Shown here: positions 17,807 to 26,147 of the stretch, in pieces
Numbering within the stretch: position 1 is the stretch's first letter
Layout of the letters: each line of letters begins with the position of its first letter
Assembly (NCBI RefSeq): GCF_001297125.1
Contig: NZ_LHPC01000038.1
Span: forward strand, 124,001-188,000
Source: Pseudomonas sp. RIT-PI-q
GTDB taxonomy: Bacteria; Pseudomonadota; Gammaproteobacteria; Pseudomonadales; Pseudomonadaceae
Direction: 5' to 3'
DNA length: 64,000 nucleotides
Program-made: the position numbers and the translations under genes
Notes under the pieces: generated by a model
What the model was told of the DNA's origin: nothing
The model's input: the letters and a program-made list of their open reading frames with translations, nothing else
The model's database searches: none

Positions 17807-18055
17807 ATGAGTTTCGTAACCGTTGAAAAAAACGATAAGAGTGCCCCGTCGGAAACCGATATGAAAAAAGCCATGACCGACGTTGGCGGCACACCGGGCA
17901 CGGTGACGGGCAACAACGAGAGCCGAAAGCTGACCTACACCGGCACGGTCAATCACACCCACTATGAGAACAAGCTGATCGAGATTGCCAAAGGCAAACG
18001 CAACAGCTGGAACTTCGTCTGGGCTGACGTGAAGGCAAGCACTGCGGCGCACTGA
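17807..18055 (+). CDS. Hypothetical protein, 82 aa
   Basis: A small soluble protein (MSFVTVEKNDKSAPSETDMK..., ending KASTAAH) with no signal peptide or membrane span and no family I recognise. It has an acidic/lysine-rich N-terminal third and a central NESRKLTYTGTVNHTHYENK stretch. GGAAGAGGTG lies just upstream of the ATG. It is followed by a GC hairpin, and the 246-aa gene lies 310 nt downstream on the same strand with a shared upstream motif, so the two may be co-regulated. Confidence 0.7.
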   Translation: MSFVTVEKNDKSAPSETDMKKAMTDVGGTPGTVTGNNESRKLTYTGTVNHTHYENKLIEIAKGKRNSWNFVWADVKASTAAH

Positions 18056-18065
18056 GGCCACGGTG

Positions 18066-18095
18066 GGGCGGTCGAACGGCCGCCCTGCTGTTTCT
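18066..18095 (+). terminator. Possible terminator hairpin
   Basis: GGGCGG (18066-18071) pairs with CCGCCC (18080-18085), followed by the pyrimidine-rich TGCTGTTTCTCC. It lies 10 nt after the stop of the 82-aa gene. Confidence 0.45.
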
Positions 18096-18100
18096 CCCCT

Positions 18101-18119
18101 TGATACGCCAGCGATACGC
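18101..18119 (+). promoter_or_regulatory. Shared upstream motif, copy 2
   Basis: TGATACGCCAGCGATACGC is a near copy of the motif at 17625. GCTTGTTACCT follows directly at 18121; a similar GTTGTTACCT lies at 17667 after copy 1. The rest of the 310-nt gap shows nothing else clear. Confidence 0.3.
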
Positions 18120-18365
18120 CGCTTGTTACCTGCCTGATCCGTACCGGGTCCGTGCCCCTTTCGAATGTAACGCCAAGACACTTCGCCGCCCCGCATGGTG
18201 TCCCTACAGTGAAGCCGTCAATGTGCTTACAGGGTTGTGACACATCATCGGCACCGCCCGCCTCCCCCGACGGAGGCATGGGAGACCTGTCACGGGTGCC
18301 GCTTGTGCAATTCGATGCCCGCTGCCCATTGATTGCCCAACACACCACCAAGGAATAGGGAAACC

Positions 18366-19106
18366 ATGAGCAAATCAATTGCTTTAAGCGAACACGGCCA
18401 ACAACTTCAAAATGACGTGCAAGAGGCCGTCAAATCTATCCTGGGCGCCACCAGAGCCTTGACTCACGCCGACTACGGCAAGGTGTTGAGATCAACCCTG
18501 GCAGCTACACAAAAAGTGGTCACGATCGAGATCGCCGCCGGCGACCTGACGCTACTCAAAAAATCCGGTTACAAGCTGTGCTTTGCCAAGAAGGTGGGTA
18601 CGGAAGATTACAACGTGGTCTGGCAGTCCTATGACGCGTACTTGAGCAACAACGAATTCAGCTGGACGCCCCAGTACCAGCTGTTCGCCTCCAACGTGTT
18701 CAAGGACAACGTCACCGTCAAAGCGTCGACCAACACCGTCAATATTGGCCTGGGACAAACCTCGATACTCGACTCCAGCGGCCTGATGGGCGCTGCGGTG
18801 ACGGGAGGTCCCGACGTCTCCTTCACGTTGGTGAATAACTACGCGCCCATTCACCCAGGGGTCAACCAGTTGTCCACCGGCATCGATGGCAACCAGGTCA
18901 GCACGCCCATCTACGTGGCGGTCAACCAGGTGGTCACCGGCAATACCGTTTTGACTCCGGTCGAGACCATTCTCGTGTGGTTCGAACAGAACGTGCAGAC
19001 CAGCACCATGTTCAGCACCTCGCGCTCCAAGTCCATCGAAATCGACCTGACCTTCGCTAATGACGCCGCCCGCCTCTACGAAGGCGGTGAATGGAAAACC
19101 GTGTAA
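18366..19106 (+). CDS. Hypothetical protein, 246 aa, predicted beta-rich
   Basis: A soluble protein without signal peptide or membrane spans and with no family I can name. A short helical N-terminus (about 1-50) is followed by a strongly beta-patterned region: GYKLCFAKKVGTEDYNVVWQ, SNNEFSWTPQYQLFASNVF, the G/T/S-rich GLGQTSILDSSGLMGAAVTG, and TPVETILVWFEQNVQTSTMF. This looks like a jelly-roll or lectin-like fold. AGGAATAGGG precedes the ATG. It is terminated by a strong hairpin and converges on the winged-helix regulator gene. A binding or pore-type protein is conceivable but not shown. Confidence 0.75.
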   Translation: MSKSIALSEHGQQLQNDVQEAVKSILGATRALTHADYGKVLRSTLAATQKVVTIEIAAGDLTLLKKSGYKLCFAKKVGTEDYNVVWQSYDAYLSNNEFSWTPQYQLFASNVFKDNVTVKASTNTVNIGLGQTSILDSSGLMGAAVTGGPDVSFTLVNNYAPIHPGVNQLSTGIDGNQVSTPIYVAVNQVVTGNTVLTPVETILVWFEQNVQTSTMFSTSRSKSIEIDLTFANDAARLYEGGEWKTV

Positions 19107-19116
19107 CCGTCGCATG

Positions 19117-19146
19117 GGGGGCAACCTTGCGGTTGCCCCCTTCCTT
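19117..19146. terminator. Bidirectional terminator
   Basis: GGGGGCAACC (19117-19126) pairs with 19131-19140 around TTGC, then TTCCTTT. It serves the 246-aa gene and ends one base before the stop codon of the opposing regulator gene. Confidence 0.75.
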
Positions 19147-19947
19147 TCAGGAGGCATCTGCCCGGGCGAAATAGCCGGTCAATGAGCGACAGATGGATTC
19201 CGCCAGATCTTCCTGGGTAGCGATGCCGTACGGTCGATTGCGATCGAACTGCTCTGACCAGCGAATCCGCCCTTGAGCGATATCAATCAGGCGCACCGAG
19301 GCGCGGCCACGGCTCGGTTCCACCCGCACGCTGCCCTCCAGGGAATAGCTGCCGCGCCCCACCCGCACCGGGTCCGGTGTTTTTGCGCTGCTTCGCGGCA
19401 CCTTCATCAATACGTGGTTCGCCTGGGTTTGCGTCTGCTCGAACGACTCAAACAGCCGGCAACTCAACTCTTCGCACAAGCCCCGGGTAAAGTCATCGCC
19501 ATCGGCAGTGATGCAAGTAAACGGCTGGATCTGCAAAACAGGATGGCGCATGCCAAGCCCTTTGGGCCGCAGCCGCTGGTACGCCAGGCGATAACAACCG
19601 GCCGGGATGCTCAGGCGCACAGGATCGTGCTGGCCGACGGTCGCGTAATGGCTGGCGAGCTTGCGCCGCAACCGGCCCATCTGCACCCGCACCACCGGAT
19701 CGTCGCCCGTGCAGTACACCGCCGGGTCACGGCGAAACACCGCGATGCCGATGGCATGCTCGGTCAGCGGAAGGTTCGACACTTGCAGGTCATGCTCGAC
19801 CAGAAACCGCAGCAGGCTGCCCATCCGCCTGGACTTGGCGAACAACGGACTGGCCAGCAGCAGCGCCAGAACCCGCTCCATTTCTTCACGATCGAGTGGC
19901 TCGGGAACAGCCTCGGCACTCGAATTGCCCACGTGCTTGATCACCAT
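19147..19947 (-). CDS. Winged-helix regulator with C-terminal sensor-like domain
   Basis: A 266-residue protein. The region from about residue 25 to 128 has LLASPLFAKSRRMGSLLRFL, LPLTEHAIGIAVFRRDP and VVRVQMGRLRRKLASHYA. This is the wHTH type seen at the N-terminus of many adenylate-cyclase or TPR-linked bacterial regulators. The rest (about 140-265) resembles FlgO/TolB-N-like domains, with FTRGLCEELSCRLFESF, GSYSLEGSVRVEPSRGRASV, RLIDIAQGRIRWSEQFDR and ATQEDLAESICRSLTGYF. It is cytoplasmic. GGAGG precedes the ATG at 19947. It is convergent with the 246-aa gene and is a candidate regulator of it, by position only. Confidence 0.75.
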   Translation of the reverse strand: MVIKHVGNSSAEAVPEPLDREEMERVLALLLASPLFAKSRRMGSLLRFLVEHDLQVSNLPLTEHAIGIAVFRRDPAVYCTGDDPVVRVQMGRLRRKLASHYATVGQHDPVRLSIPAGCYRLAYQRLRPKGLGMRHPVLQIQPFTCITADGDDFTRGLCEELSCRLFESFEQTQTQANHVLMKVPRSSAKTPDPVRVGRGSYSLEGSVRVEPSRGRASVRLIDIAQGRIRWSEQFDRNRPYGIATQEDLAESICRSLTGYFARADAS

Positions 19948-20140
19948 TGCCTGCCTCCGTGCAGGTTGCCGACAGTCCCTCGCCACCTCACTGGAAGTGG
20001 GCGCTGGAACTGAAGGGGTACTCCGTCGTCACGCTATCAACGACCGGCCATTAACGGGCCCGGACGCAGCCAAATCGAAGCTTAGCAGCCGTCAGGAAAT
20101 GGGGAGAATATTGTGCTGACTGGTGCGCGGGGCCAGACGT

Positions 20141-20341
20141 TCAGCAGCAACGTGTGGTGCATTGCTTGCCGCCGTAGCGGGCTTCCTGACGTTCACGAAT
20201 AAACGCCGATTGGCTCATCACCGGTTGGTCCGGGTGTTTGAGTGCCATTTGGGCGACATAGTTATCGTAATCGGGGACACCGACCATCAAACGCGCGCCC
20301 TGACTGAGGAATTTGGCGGCCTGTTGCAGTTTGCGATACAT
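20141..20341 (-). CDS. YbdD/YjiX family small protein
   Basis: A 66-residue protein matching the YbdD/YjiX family: AKFLSQGARLMVGVPDYDNY, ALKHPDQPVMSQSAFIRERQ and the C-terminal ARYGGK...RCC. The family usually sits next to cstA/btsT pyruvate or peptide transporters and is thought to assist them. No such transporter lies in this window; the upstream side is a REP cluster. The ATG at 20341 fits the family length, with GAGAG upstream. The in-frame extension to 20386 is less likely. Confidence 0.87.
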   Translation of the reverse strand: MYRKLQQAAKFLSQGARLMVGVPDYDNYVAQMALKHPDQPVMSQSAFIRERQEARYGGKQCTTRCC

Positions 20342-20426
20342 GGCAACGCTCTCTTTGTGGGTGGGGACAGGCCCATGAAAGCGCACTTTTGTATCTGCAA
20401 TGTGTCAGCCACCGCAACACAAACCC

Positions 20427-20650
20427 TGTAGCAGCAGTCGAGCCTGCGAGGCTGCGTTCGGCTCTGTAGCAGCTGTCGAGCTTGCGAGGCTGCGTTCGGC
20501 TCTGTAGCAGCTGTCGAGCTTGCGAGGCTGCGTTCGGCTGCGCAGCAGTCGTAAACCCTGATTGCCCGGTACACCTGACACACCGCGCTGCCTGATTTTA
20601 CGACTGCTTCGCAGCCGAACGCAGCCTCGCAAGCTCGACAGCTGCTACAG
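20427..20650. repeat. Composite REP cluster, GTAGCAGCTGTCGAGC family, three left arms
   Basis: Two tandem truncated copies of the left arm (starting 20427 and about 20465) precede a complete inverted pair starting near 20504. Each unit reads TGTAGCAGCTGTCGAGC...GCTGCGTTCGGCT. It fills most of the 515-nt gap between ybdD and the Sco gene. Confidence 0.9.
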
Positions 20651-20856
20651 AGCCGGGCGCAGGCTGGGACAAGGTTGGCGTTATGGCCCGCCCGCTGGTC
20701 TGATCCGTATTTTTCTGCGTTTTCTGACGCTGTACCGGACCAGACCTTCGTCTGACAATGTGCGGAGCACGGCAACAGTTTGTTAATATCCACGCGCTTT
20801 TTTCGTCTGATTAATCAGCCGCTGTAGATCTCACGTCGCTACACAGGATTTTTCCC

Positions 20857-21462
20857 ATGAGTACGTTGTATACCCGTCGCACAGTCCTGCGCGGCATGAG
20901 CCTGTTGAGCCTGGGTTTGCTCGCCGGTTGCGATGACAGCAGCAAACTGTCATACAAATACGGCAAGGACCTCAGCGACAAGATCATGGGGCGTACCTTC
21001 AAGCTCAAGGATGCCCAGGGCGAAACGAAGATGCTGACCAGCTATCGCGGCATGATGCCGATGATTTTCTTCGGTTTCACCCAATGCCCGGCGGTCTGCC
21101 CGACGACGCTGGCGCGTGCGGTGCAAGCCAAGAAACTGATGGGCCGCGACGGCAAGAAACTGCAAGTGATCTTCATCACCCTCGACCCCGAGCGCGACAC
21201 ACCGCAAATGCTCGACGCCTACGTCAAGTCATTCGACCCAAGCTTCGAGGCGCTGCACGGTTCGCTGGAACAAACCGCCGCCACCGCCAAGGAGTTCGGC
21301 GTGTTCTATGAAAAGATCCCGAGCGGTTCCAGCTACACCCTGTCCCATACCGCCACCAGCTACGTCTTCGACACCCGGGGCAACCTGCGCCTGGGGCTGT
21401 CCGCGTCGCTTACCGCCCAAGAGTGTGCAGAAGACCTGCTCACCGTCATGGAAGTCTGCTAA
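20857..21462 (+). CDS. SCO family copper chaperone, lipoprotein
   Basis: A 201-residue Sco1/SenC-type thioredoxin-fold protein. It has a lipobox LLAGC (C25) after an RRTVLRG N-terminus, the copper-binding FTQCPAVC with C77 and C81, and the distal ligand H164 in TLSHTATSY. It is anchored on the periplasmic side and supports assembly of the CuA centre of cytochrome oxidase or thiol redox there. Its stop overlaps the ATG of the PCu(A)C gene by one base, so the pair is coupled for copper delivery. The N-terminus has a twin arginine, but the lipobox suggests Sec or Tat lipoprotein export. Confidence 0.92.
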   Translation: MSTLYTRRTVLRGMSLLSLGLLAGCDDSSKLSYKYGKDLSDKIMGRTFKLKDAQGETKMLTSYRGMMPMIFFGFTQCPAVCPTTLARAVQAKKLMGRDGKKLQVIFITLDPERDTPQMLDAYVKSFDPSFEALHGSLEQTAATAKEFGVFYEKIPSGSSYTLSHTATSYVFDTRGNLRLGLSASLTAQECAEDLLTVMEVC

Positions 21463-21950
21463 TGAATTCGCTACGCGTAACCACCGCTTTCTCACGCCGT
21501 GTTAAACAGCTGGTACTGGGGCTTTCCCTGATCGGCATGGCTTGGCAGGTATCCGCGCAAACCCAGGTCAATGACGCTTGGGTCCGCGCGACGGTAGCCG
21601 GCCAGCAGTCGACCGGTGCCTTCATGACCCTGCAAGCCGACAGCGACAGCAAGCTGCTCAGCGTACAGTCGCCTGTCGCCAACACCGTGCAAATTCACCA
21701 ATCCAGCATGAAAGACGACGTGATGAGCATGCGCCAGGTCGAGTCCGTGGCGCTGCCGGCCGGCAAACCGGTGAGCTTTGACCCGCATGGCTACCACGTG
21801 ATGCTGATTGACCTGACGGCTCAGGTTAAGGAAGGCGATAAAGTCCCGCTGACCCTGATCGTGGAAAACGCCAAGGGCGAAAAAGAAACGATCCAGGTGC
21901 AAGCCGAAGCTCGGGCACTGGGCATGGCTGATCACAGCAAGATGCATTAA
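21462..21950 (+). CDS. PCu(A)C-type periplasmic copper chaperone
   Basis: A 162-residue exported protein (signal peptide to about residue 32, VSA-Q). The copper motif H-x10-M-x21-H-x-M is complete: H79, M90, H112, M114. The C-terminus adds HSKMH. PCu(A)C hands Cu(I) to the oxidase CuA site together with the Sco protein encoded just upstream. The start at 21462 sits in TAATG of the Sco stop. The last four bases overlap the opposing MFS gene end. Confidence 0.92.
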   Translation: MNSLRVTTAFSRRVKQLVLGLSLIGMAWQVSAQTQVNDAWVRATVAGQQSTGAFMTLQADSDSKLLSVQSPVANTVQIHQSSMKDDVMSMRQVESVALPAGKPVSFDPHGYHVMLIDLTAQVKEGDKVPLTLIVENAKGEKETIQVQAEARALGMADHSKMH

Positions 21951-23179
21951 CGGCCGGGTGCTCTTTGGGCAGCGCGGTCCAGGCCGCGCTGCACACACCA
22001 GGACAACGGCAATGTCAGCAACAGAATCGCCGCCAGCGTCATCACCGCCACCGGAATCCCGGTGACGTCCCCCAGGCGACCAAACAACACCGGCGCCAAC
22101 GCCCCGCCACCAATCGTGCCCGTGTAGAACAGCGCAAAAGCGTGCTCACGTTTCTCGGCATTGGATAATTCTGGCACTGCGCCATAGAGCACCGATGATG
22201 TCCCGTTCAACGCCAGCCCCAACAGCGGCAACATCACCAGCGTGCCGGTCAGCGGCAAGTACACGGCCAGAATGATCAACAGCGCGGTCGCCGATTCCGT
22301 CAGCCATACCGTCTTCATCATACCGATGCGCGCGCCCAGATAGCCGCACAGCAACTTGCCGAACGCCCCGCCCACGAACAACAGCGCCAACGCCAGGCCA
22401 ATGCCTGCGGTCCCGGCGCCTTTGTTGGTCAACAGGAATGGCAAGAAGGTCAGGAATCCCATGCGTACCGCGCTGTCCAGCACACCGGTCACCAGCAGTG
22501 CACGCAGCCCGCTGACGGAGCCGCTTCCGGTCGATACTTTGGCGGCCTTGTGCAACCTGGACGCTGGCACGTTGCGCGCTGCAATCAACCAGCCCAAGAG
22601 CCCTGCGGCGACCAGCCCCAACAAACCCATCAGCGTCACGCTGGTGCGCCAGCTGACCACGGTCAGCAGCACGCCGACCAGTGCCGGTATCAGCATCTTG
22701 CCGATGTCGCCGGCAAAGTTGTATTGCGACAACGCCTCCTTGACCCCGCCGCCCGCCTCAAAGGTGTCGCTGACCATTGATGACGCCAACGGGTGTTGGG
22801 TGCTGGCGCCCAATCCGCCCAGCATCAAAGCCAACAACAGCAACTGCAGCCCGTCTGCCAGCCCGACAAACAGGTAGGCCAAACCGGCCAGCGCGGTTCC
22901 GCCCACCAGCATACGCTCGCGCCCCCAGCGTTTGGCCGCGCGACTCACCAACAACTGGAAGCCGGCCATCGTCCCCGAATAGGCACCGCGCAACAGCCCG
23001 ATCTGCGCGAAGCTCAGGCCAAACTGCAGCTGCCAGATCGGCAACAACACGTAGATCACGTCGGTCAAACCGTCATGCACCGCGTGCGCGCTGCAGGCGG
23101 CCAGTAAGGTTCGGCGACGCGGGGAAGCATCGACCGGTGGCGCCTCGCTCAGGCCAATTTTTTCGTTTAGATCGGTCAT
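21947..23179 (-). CDS. MFS transporter (fosmidomycin-resistance-like)
   Basis: A 410-residue inner-membrane protein with about 12 hydrophobic helices in two halves. The N-terminal SAHAVHDGLTDVIYVLLPIW and GLLRGAYSGTMAGFQLLVSR blocks resemble Fsr-type drug exporters. The central loop lies near residues 200-220. Substrate unknown; no copper-ligand cluster was seen, so a link to the neighbouring copper genes is not supported beyond position. It converges on the PCu(A)C gene with a 4-bp overlap of ends. Confidence 0.87.
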   Translation of the reverse strand: MTDLNEKIGLSEAPPVDASPRRRTLLAACSAHAVHDGLTDVIYVLLPIWQLQFGLSFAQIGLLRGAYSGTMAGFQLLVSRAAKRWGRERMLVGGTALAGLAYLFVGLADGLQLLLLALMLGGLGASTQHPLASSMVSDTFEAGGGVKEALSQYNFAGDIGKMLIPALVGVLLTVVSWRTSVTLMGLLGLVAAGLLGWLIAARNVPASRLHKAAKVSTGSGSVSGLRALLVTGVLDSAVRMGFLTFLPFLLTNKGAGTAGIGLALALLFVGGAFGKLLCGYLGARIGMMKTVWLTESATALLIILAVYLPLTGTLVMLPLLGLALNGTSSVLYGAVPELSNAEKREHAFALFYTGTIGGGALAPVLFGRLGDVTGIPVAVMTLAAILLLTLPLSWCVQRGLDRAAQRAPGR

Positions 23180-23221
23180 CGGAGTGGGCCGCTAGAAAGT
23201 GGTTTAGCCATAACAAGACCT

Positions 23222-23370
23222 CTGTAGCAGCTGTCGAGCCTGCGAGGCTGCGTTCGGCTGCGCAGCAGTCGTAAACCCCGCAAACGTGGTTCTCCTGATG
23301 AATCGCGTCGTCGGATTTGACGACTGCTGCGCAGCCGAACGCAGCCTCGCAGGCTCGACAGCTGCTACAA
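23222..23370. repeat. REP pair, GTAGCAGCTGTCGAGC family
   Basis: An inverted pair with arms starting TGTAGCAGCTGTCGAGCCTG. It occupies the 380-nt gap between the MFS gene and the divergent monooxygenase gene. The remainder (23371-23560) is AT-richer and probably holds the promoter of the catabolic operon. Confidence 0.9.
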
Positions 23371-23560
23371 CTGGTCGTTTCATCTTTAACAGCATCGTTC
23401 GAACGAATCGAGACTGCCACGGAATAAAACGCTCTGCCTCAGTTATTTATACTCAAATGCCAGCTTAATAATATTTTACCGATACCAGGGTGATCCCTAG
23501 TCTTGAGCCCAAGAAATGGCAGGCCGTTAGCGACCTAACTCCAACTCGAAGGGTATAGAG

Positions 23561-24871
23561 ATGACCACTGAAAAAATAAAAACAGATACGCTGATTGTTG
23601 GCGCCGGTCAGGCTGGCGTGGCCATGAGTGAACACTTGAGCAAACTCGGCGTGCCGCACCTGGTGCTGGAGCGCAACCGTATCGCCGAGCGCTGGCGCAC
23701 CGGGCGTTGGGATTCGCTGGTGGCCAATGGACCGGCGTGGCACGACCGTTTTCCAGGCCTTGATTTTGACGACCTCAGCCCCGACGAGTTTGCACCGAAA
23801 GAACGTGTGGCAGACTACTTCGAAGCCTACGCGAAGAAATTCAATGCCCCGATCCGCACCGGCGTCGACGTGCTGAAGGTTGAACGCAATGTTGGTCGCC
23901 CGGGTTTCACCATTGAAACTTCCGAAGGCGTGATCGAGGCCAACCGCGTGGTCGCGGCTACCGGGCCGTTCCAGCGTCCGGTTATCCCGCCGATTGCACC
24001 GAAAGATCAGCCGTTCATGCAGATCCATTCGGCTGATTACCGCAATCCAGCGCAACTGCCTGAGGGCGCTGTGCTGGTCGTCGGTGCTGGCTCGTCCGGC
24101 GTGCAAATCGCTGATGAATTGCAGCGTGCCGGCAAGAAGGTTTATCTCTCGGTGGGCGCGCACGATCGCCCTCCTCGCGCCTATCGCAACCGTGATTTCT
24201 GCTGGTGGCTGGGCGTGCTCGGCGAATGGGATCAGGCGGCGATGAAGCCGGGGCGCGAACACGTGACCATCGCCGTGAGCGGTGCGCATGGCGGTCGCAC
24301 GGTGGACTTCCGTGGGCTGGCCCATCGCGGCATGACGCTGGTCGGCCTGACCCAGGCATTCAATGGCAGCGTGGCGACGTTCCAGCCGAACCTGGCCGAC
24401 AACCTGGCGCGCGGCGATGAGAATTATCTGGCGCTGCTTAACGCCGCCGATGCCTACATCGAGCGCAATGGCCTGGACCTGCCGGAAGAGCCGGAAGCGC
24501 GCATTACCTTCCCGGATCCTGAGTGCGTGACCCGGCCGATTCTTGAGCTTGATCTGGCCAAGGCTGGCGTGACCTCGATCATCTGGGCCACCGGTTTTGC
24601 CACGGATTACAGCTGGCTCAAGGTCGATGCCTTCGACAACAACGGCAAGCCACAGCACCAGCGCGGTGTGTCGAGCGAGCCAGGCGTGTATTTCCTCGGC
24701 CTGCCGTGGCAGTCGCGTCGCGGTTCTTCGTTCATCTGGGGTGTTTGGCACGACGCCAAGTACGTGGCCGACCACATCGCCATCCAGCGCTCGTATCTCG
24801 ATTACCACGATGCGGCGCAACGCGAGGCTGAAACCGCCCCGCTCACCCATAAAACCACTGTCAGCGCTTAA
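23561..24871 (+). CDS. Flavin-containing monooxygenase-like oxidoreductase
   Basis: A 436-residue cytoplasmic flavoenzyme. The FAD Rossmann motif is VGAGQAGVA (about 14-22) and a second NAD(P)H-binding motif is VVGAGSSGVQIADEL (about 172-186). The family oxygenates N or S atoms, or performs Baeyer-Villiger chemistry, using NAD(P)H and O2. TGFATDYSWLK and GVYFLGLPW are C-terminal FAD-contacting blocks. It is the first gene of a rightward set with a Rid protein, DUF1028, an ArgE-type deacylase and an NCS1 permease, suggesting oxidation of an imported nitrogen compound. AAGGGTATAGAG precedes the ATG. Substrate unknown. Confidence 0.87.
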   Translation: MTTEKIKTDTLIVGAGQAGVAMSEHLSKLGVPHLVLERNRIAERWRTGRWDSLVANGPAWHDRFPGLDFDDLSPDEFAPKERVADYFEAYAKKFNAPIRTGVDVLKVERNVGRPGFTIETSEGVIEANRVVAATGPFQRPVIPPIAPKDQPFMQIHSADYRNPAQLPEGAVLVVGAGSSGVQIADELQRAGKKVYLSVGAHDRPPRAYRNRDFCWWLGVLGEWDQAAMKPGREHVTIAVSGAHGGRTVDFRGLAHRGMTLVGLTQAFNGSVATFQPNLADNLARGDENYLALLNAADAYIERNGLDLPEEPEARITFPDPECVTRPILELDLAKAGVTSIIWATGFATDYSWLKVDAFDNNGKPQHQRGVSSEPGVYFLGLPWQSRRGSSFIWGVWHDAKYVADHIAIQRSYLDYHDAAQREAETAPLTHKTTVSA

Positions 24872-24898
24872 GCCACTTTTCTTTTTCAGGAGCGTCAC

Positions 24899-25315
24899 AT
24901 GTCCACGCCAACCCATACCCGTATTCGCATGTTCAACACCAAGGAAACCTACCCGAACCAGAGCCTGGACAATGACCTGTGCCAAGCCGTCCGGGCCGGC
25001 AACACCGTTTATGTTCGTGGCCAGGTGGGCACCGATTTCGAAGGCAAACTGGTGGGTCTTGGCGACCCGCGTGCGCAAGCCGAGCAGGCCATGCGCAACG
25101 TCAAGCAGTTGCTGGAAGAGGCTGGCAGCGACCTGAGCCATATCGTGAAAACCACGACTTACCTGATCGATCCGCGGTATCGCGAGCCGGTTTATCAGGA
25201 AGTCGGGAAATGGCTTAAAGGCGTGTTTCCGATTTCCACCGGGTTGGTGGTGTCGGCGTTGGGGCAGCCTCAGTGGTTGATGGAGATTGATGTGATTGCG
25301 GTGATTCCTGAGTAG
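24899..25315 (+). CDS. Rid family protein lacking the catalytic arginine
   Basis: A 138-residue YjgF/YER057c/UK114-type protein, normally a trimer. It has the usual VYVRGQVGTD, AEQAMRNVKQLLEEAG and MEIDVIAVIPE blocks. In true RidA imine deaminases an arginine (R105 of the E. coli protein) lies in the FPARS stretch. Here the aligned stretch is FPISTG, with S113 in that place. This makes it a Rid4-7-type member with probably other chemistry. It lies 27 nt after the monooxygenase gene, with AGGAGC upstream. Rid proteins of this type are often linked to flavin oxygenase operons, so action on its product is a reasonable inference. Confidence 0.88.
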   Translation: MSTPTHTRIRMFNTKETYPNQSLDNDLCQAVRAGNTVYVRGQVGTDFEGKLVGLGDPRAQAEQAMRNVKQLLEEAGSDLSHIVKTTTYLIDPRYREPVYQEVGKWLKGVFPISTGLVVSALGQPQWLMEIDVIAVIPE

Positions 25316-25327
25316 ACCGAGTCGCGG

Positions 25328-25421
25328 CCATCGCGGGCAAGCCCGGCTCCCACAGGTTCGTCGTCGTGCACACATTTGTGGCCACTGAAGGACCTTGTGG
25401 GAGCGGGCTTGCCCGCGAAGG
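25328..25421. repeat. REPIN, GTGGGAGC family, inside operon
   Basis: Arms CCATCGCGGGCAAGCCCGGC and GGGCTTGCCCGCGAAGG enclose a spacer of about 45 nt. It separates the Rid and DUF1028 genes and could attenuate or stabilise the operon mRNA. Confidence 0.9.
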
Positions 25422-25469
25422 GGCCCGCCCAGACAACCACTTCGCCAAGGCTAAACAAGGAGCAAAACC

Positions 25470-26147
25470 ATGACCTTCTCCATCGCCGCCCGTTGCCCCG
25501 AAACCGGTCAGTTCGGCATCGCGATCAGTTCCTCCAGCATCGCCGTCGGCGCCCGCTGCCCGTGGTTGCTGCCGGGTGTCGGCGCCGTCTCCACGCAAAA
25601 CATCACCCTGCCCTCCCTCGGCCCGGAAGCCCTCGCCCTCATGGAGCAAGGCCTCGCACCCGCCGAGGCGCTGGACAAAGTCCTGACCCGCAACGGCTAC
25701 AGCCAGTACCGACAGATCACGGCGATTGACCACCTCGGCCGCACCGCGCATTTCAGCGGTTCGCAAACCCTGGGCAACCACAACGCCGTGTCCGGCGAGC
25801 AATGCGTGGCGGCCGGCAACATGTTGGCGGACCGTGCGGTGATCGAGGCCATGGTCAGCGCGTTTGAGCAAGGCGAAGGCCAACTGACCGATCGCCTGCT
25901 CGCGGCGATGAGAGCCGCTATCGCAGCGGGCGGTGAAGCCGGGCCGGTGCATTCGGCTGCAGTGGTGGTGGTCGGCGAACTGACCTGGCCGATCATCAAC
26001 CTGCGGGTCGATTGGGCTGACGAAGACCCCATCGGCCAGTTGGAGAAACTGTGGGACGCCTATCGCCCGCAGGTCCAGGACTACATCGACCGCGCCCTGG
26101 CCCCCGACAAGTCCCCTGGCTACGGCGTCGCTGGAGACGACCGATGA
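25470..26147 (+). CDS. DUF1028 family protein
   Basis: A 225-residue cytoplasmic protein of the DUF1028 (Ntn-hydrolase-like) family: MTFSIAARCPETGQFGIAIS, ARCPWLLPGVGAVSTQN, HNAVSGEQCVAAGNML and INLRVDWADEDPIGQLEKLW. The function is not established; family members occur in catabolic clusters and may be amidohydrolases. ACAAGGAGC precedes the ATG. Its TGA overlaps the ATG of the ArgE-type gene (ATGA), so the two are coupled. Confidence 0.88.
   Translation: MTFSIAARCPETGQFGIAISSSSIAVGARCPWLLPGVGAVSTQNITLPSLGPEALALMEQGLAPAEALDKVLTRNGYSQYRQITAIDHLGRTAHFSGSQTLGNHNAVSGEQCVAAGNMLADRAVIEAMVSAFEQGEGQLTDRLLAAMRAAIAAGGEAGPVHSAAVVVVGELTWPIINLRVDWADEDPIGQLEKLWDAYRPQVQDYIDRALAPDKSPGYGVAGDDR

Noticed and set aside
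20427..20650. Regularly repeated units resembling a CRISPR array
   Set aside because: Units are REP arms in inverted pairs, not direct repeats with unique spacers, and no cas gene is nearby.
23465..25375. 636-codon minus-strand open frame
   Set aside because: It is antisense to the flavin monooxygenase and Rid genes, which have clear family motifs. High third-position GC keeps the opposite frame open.
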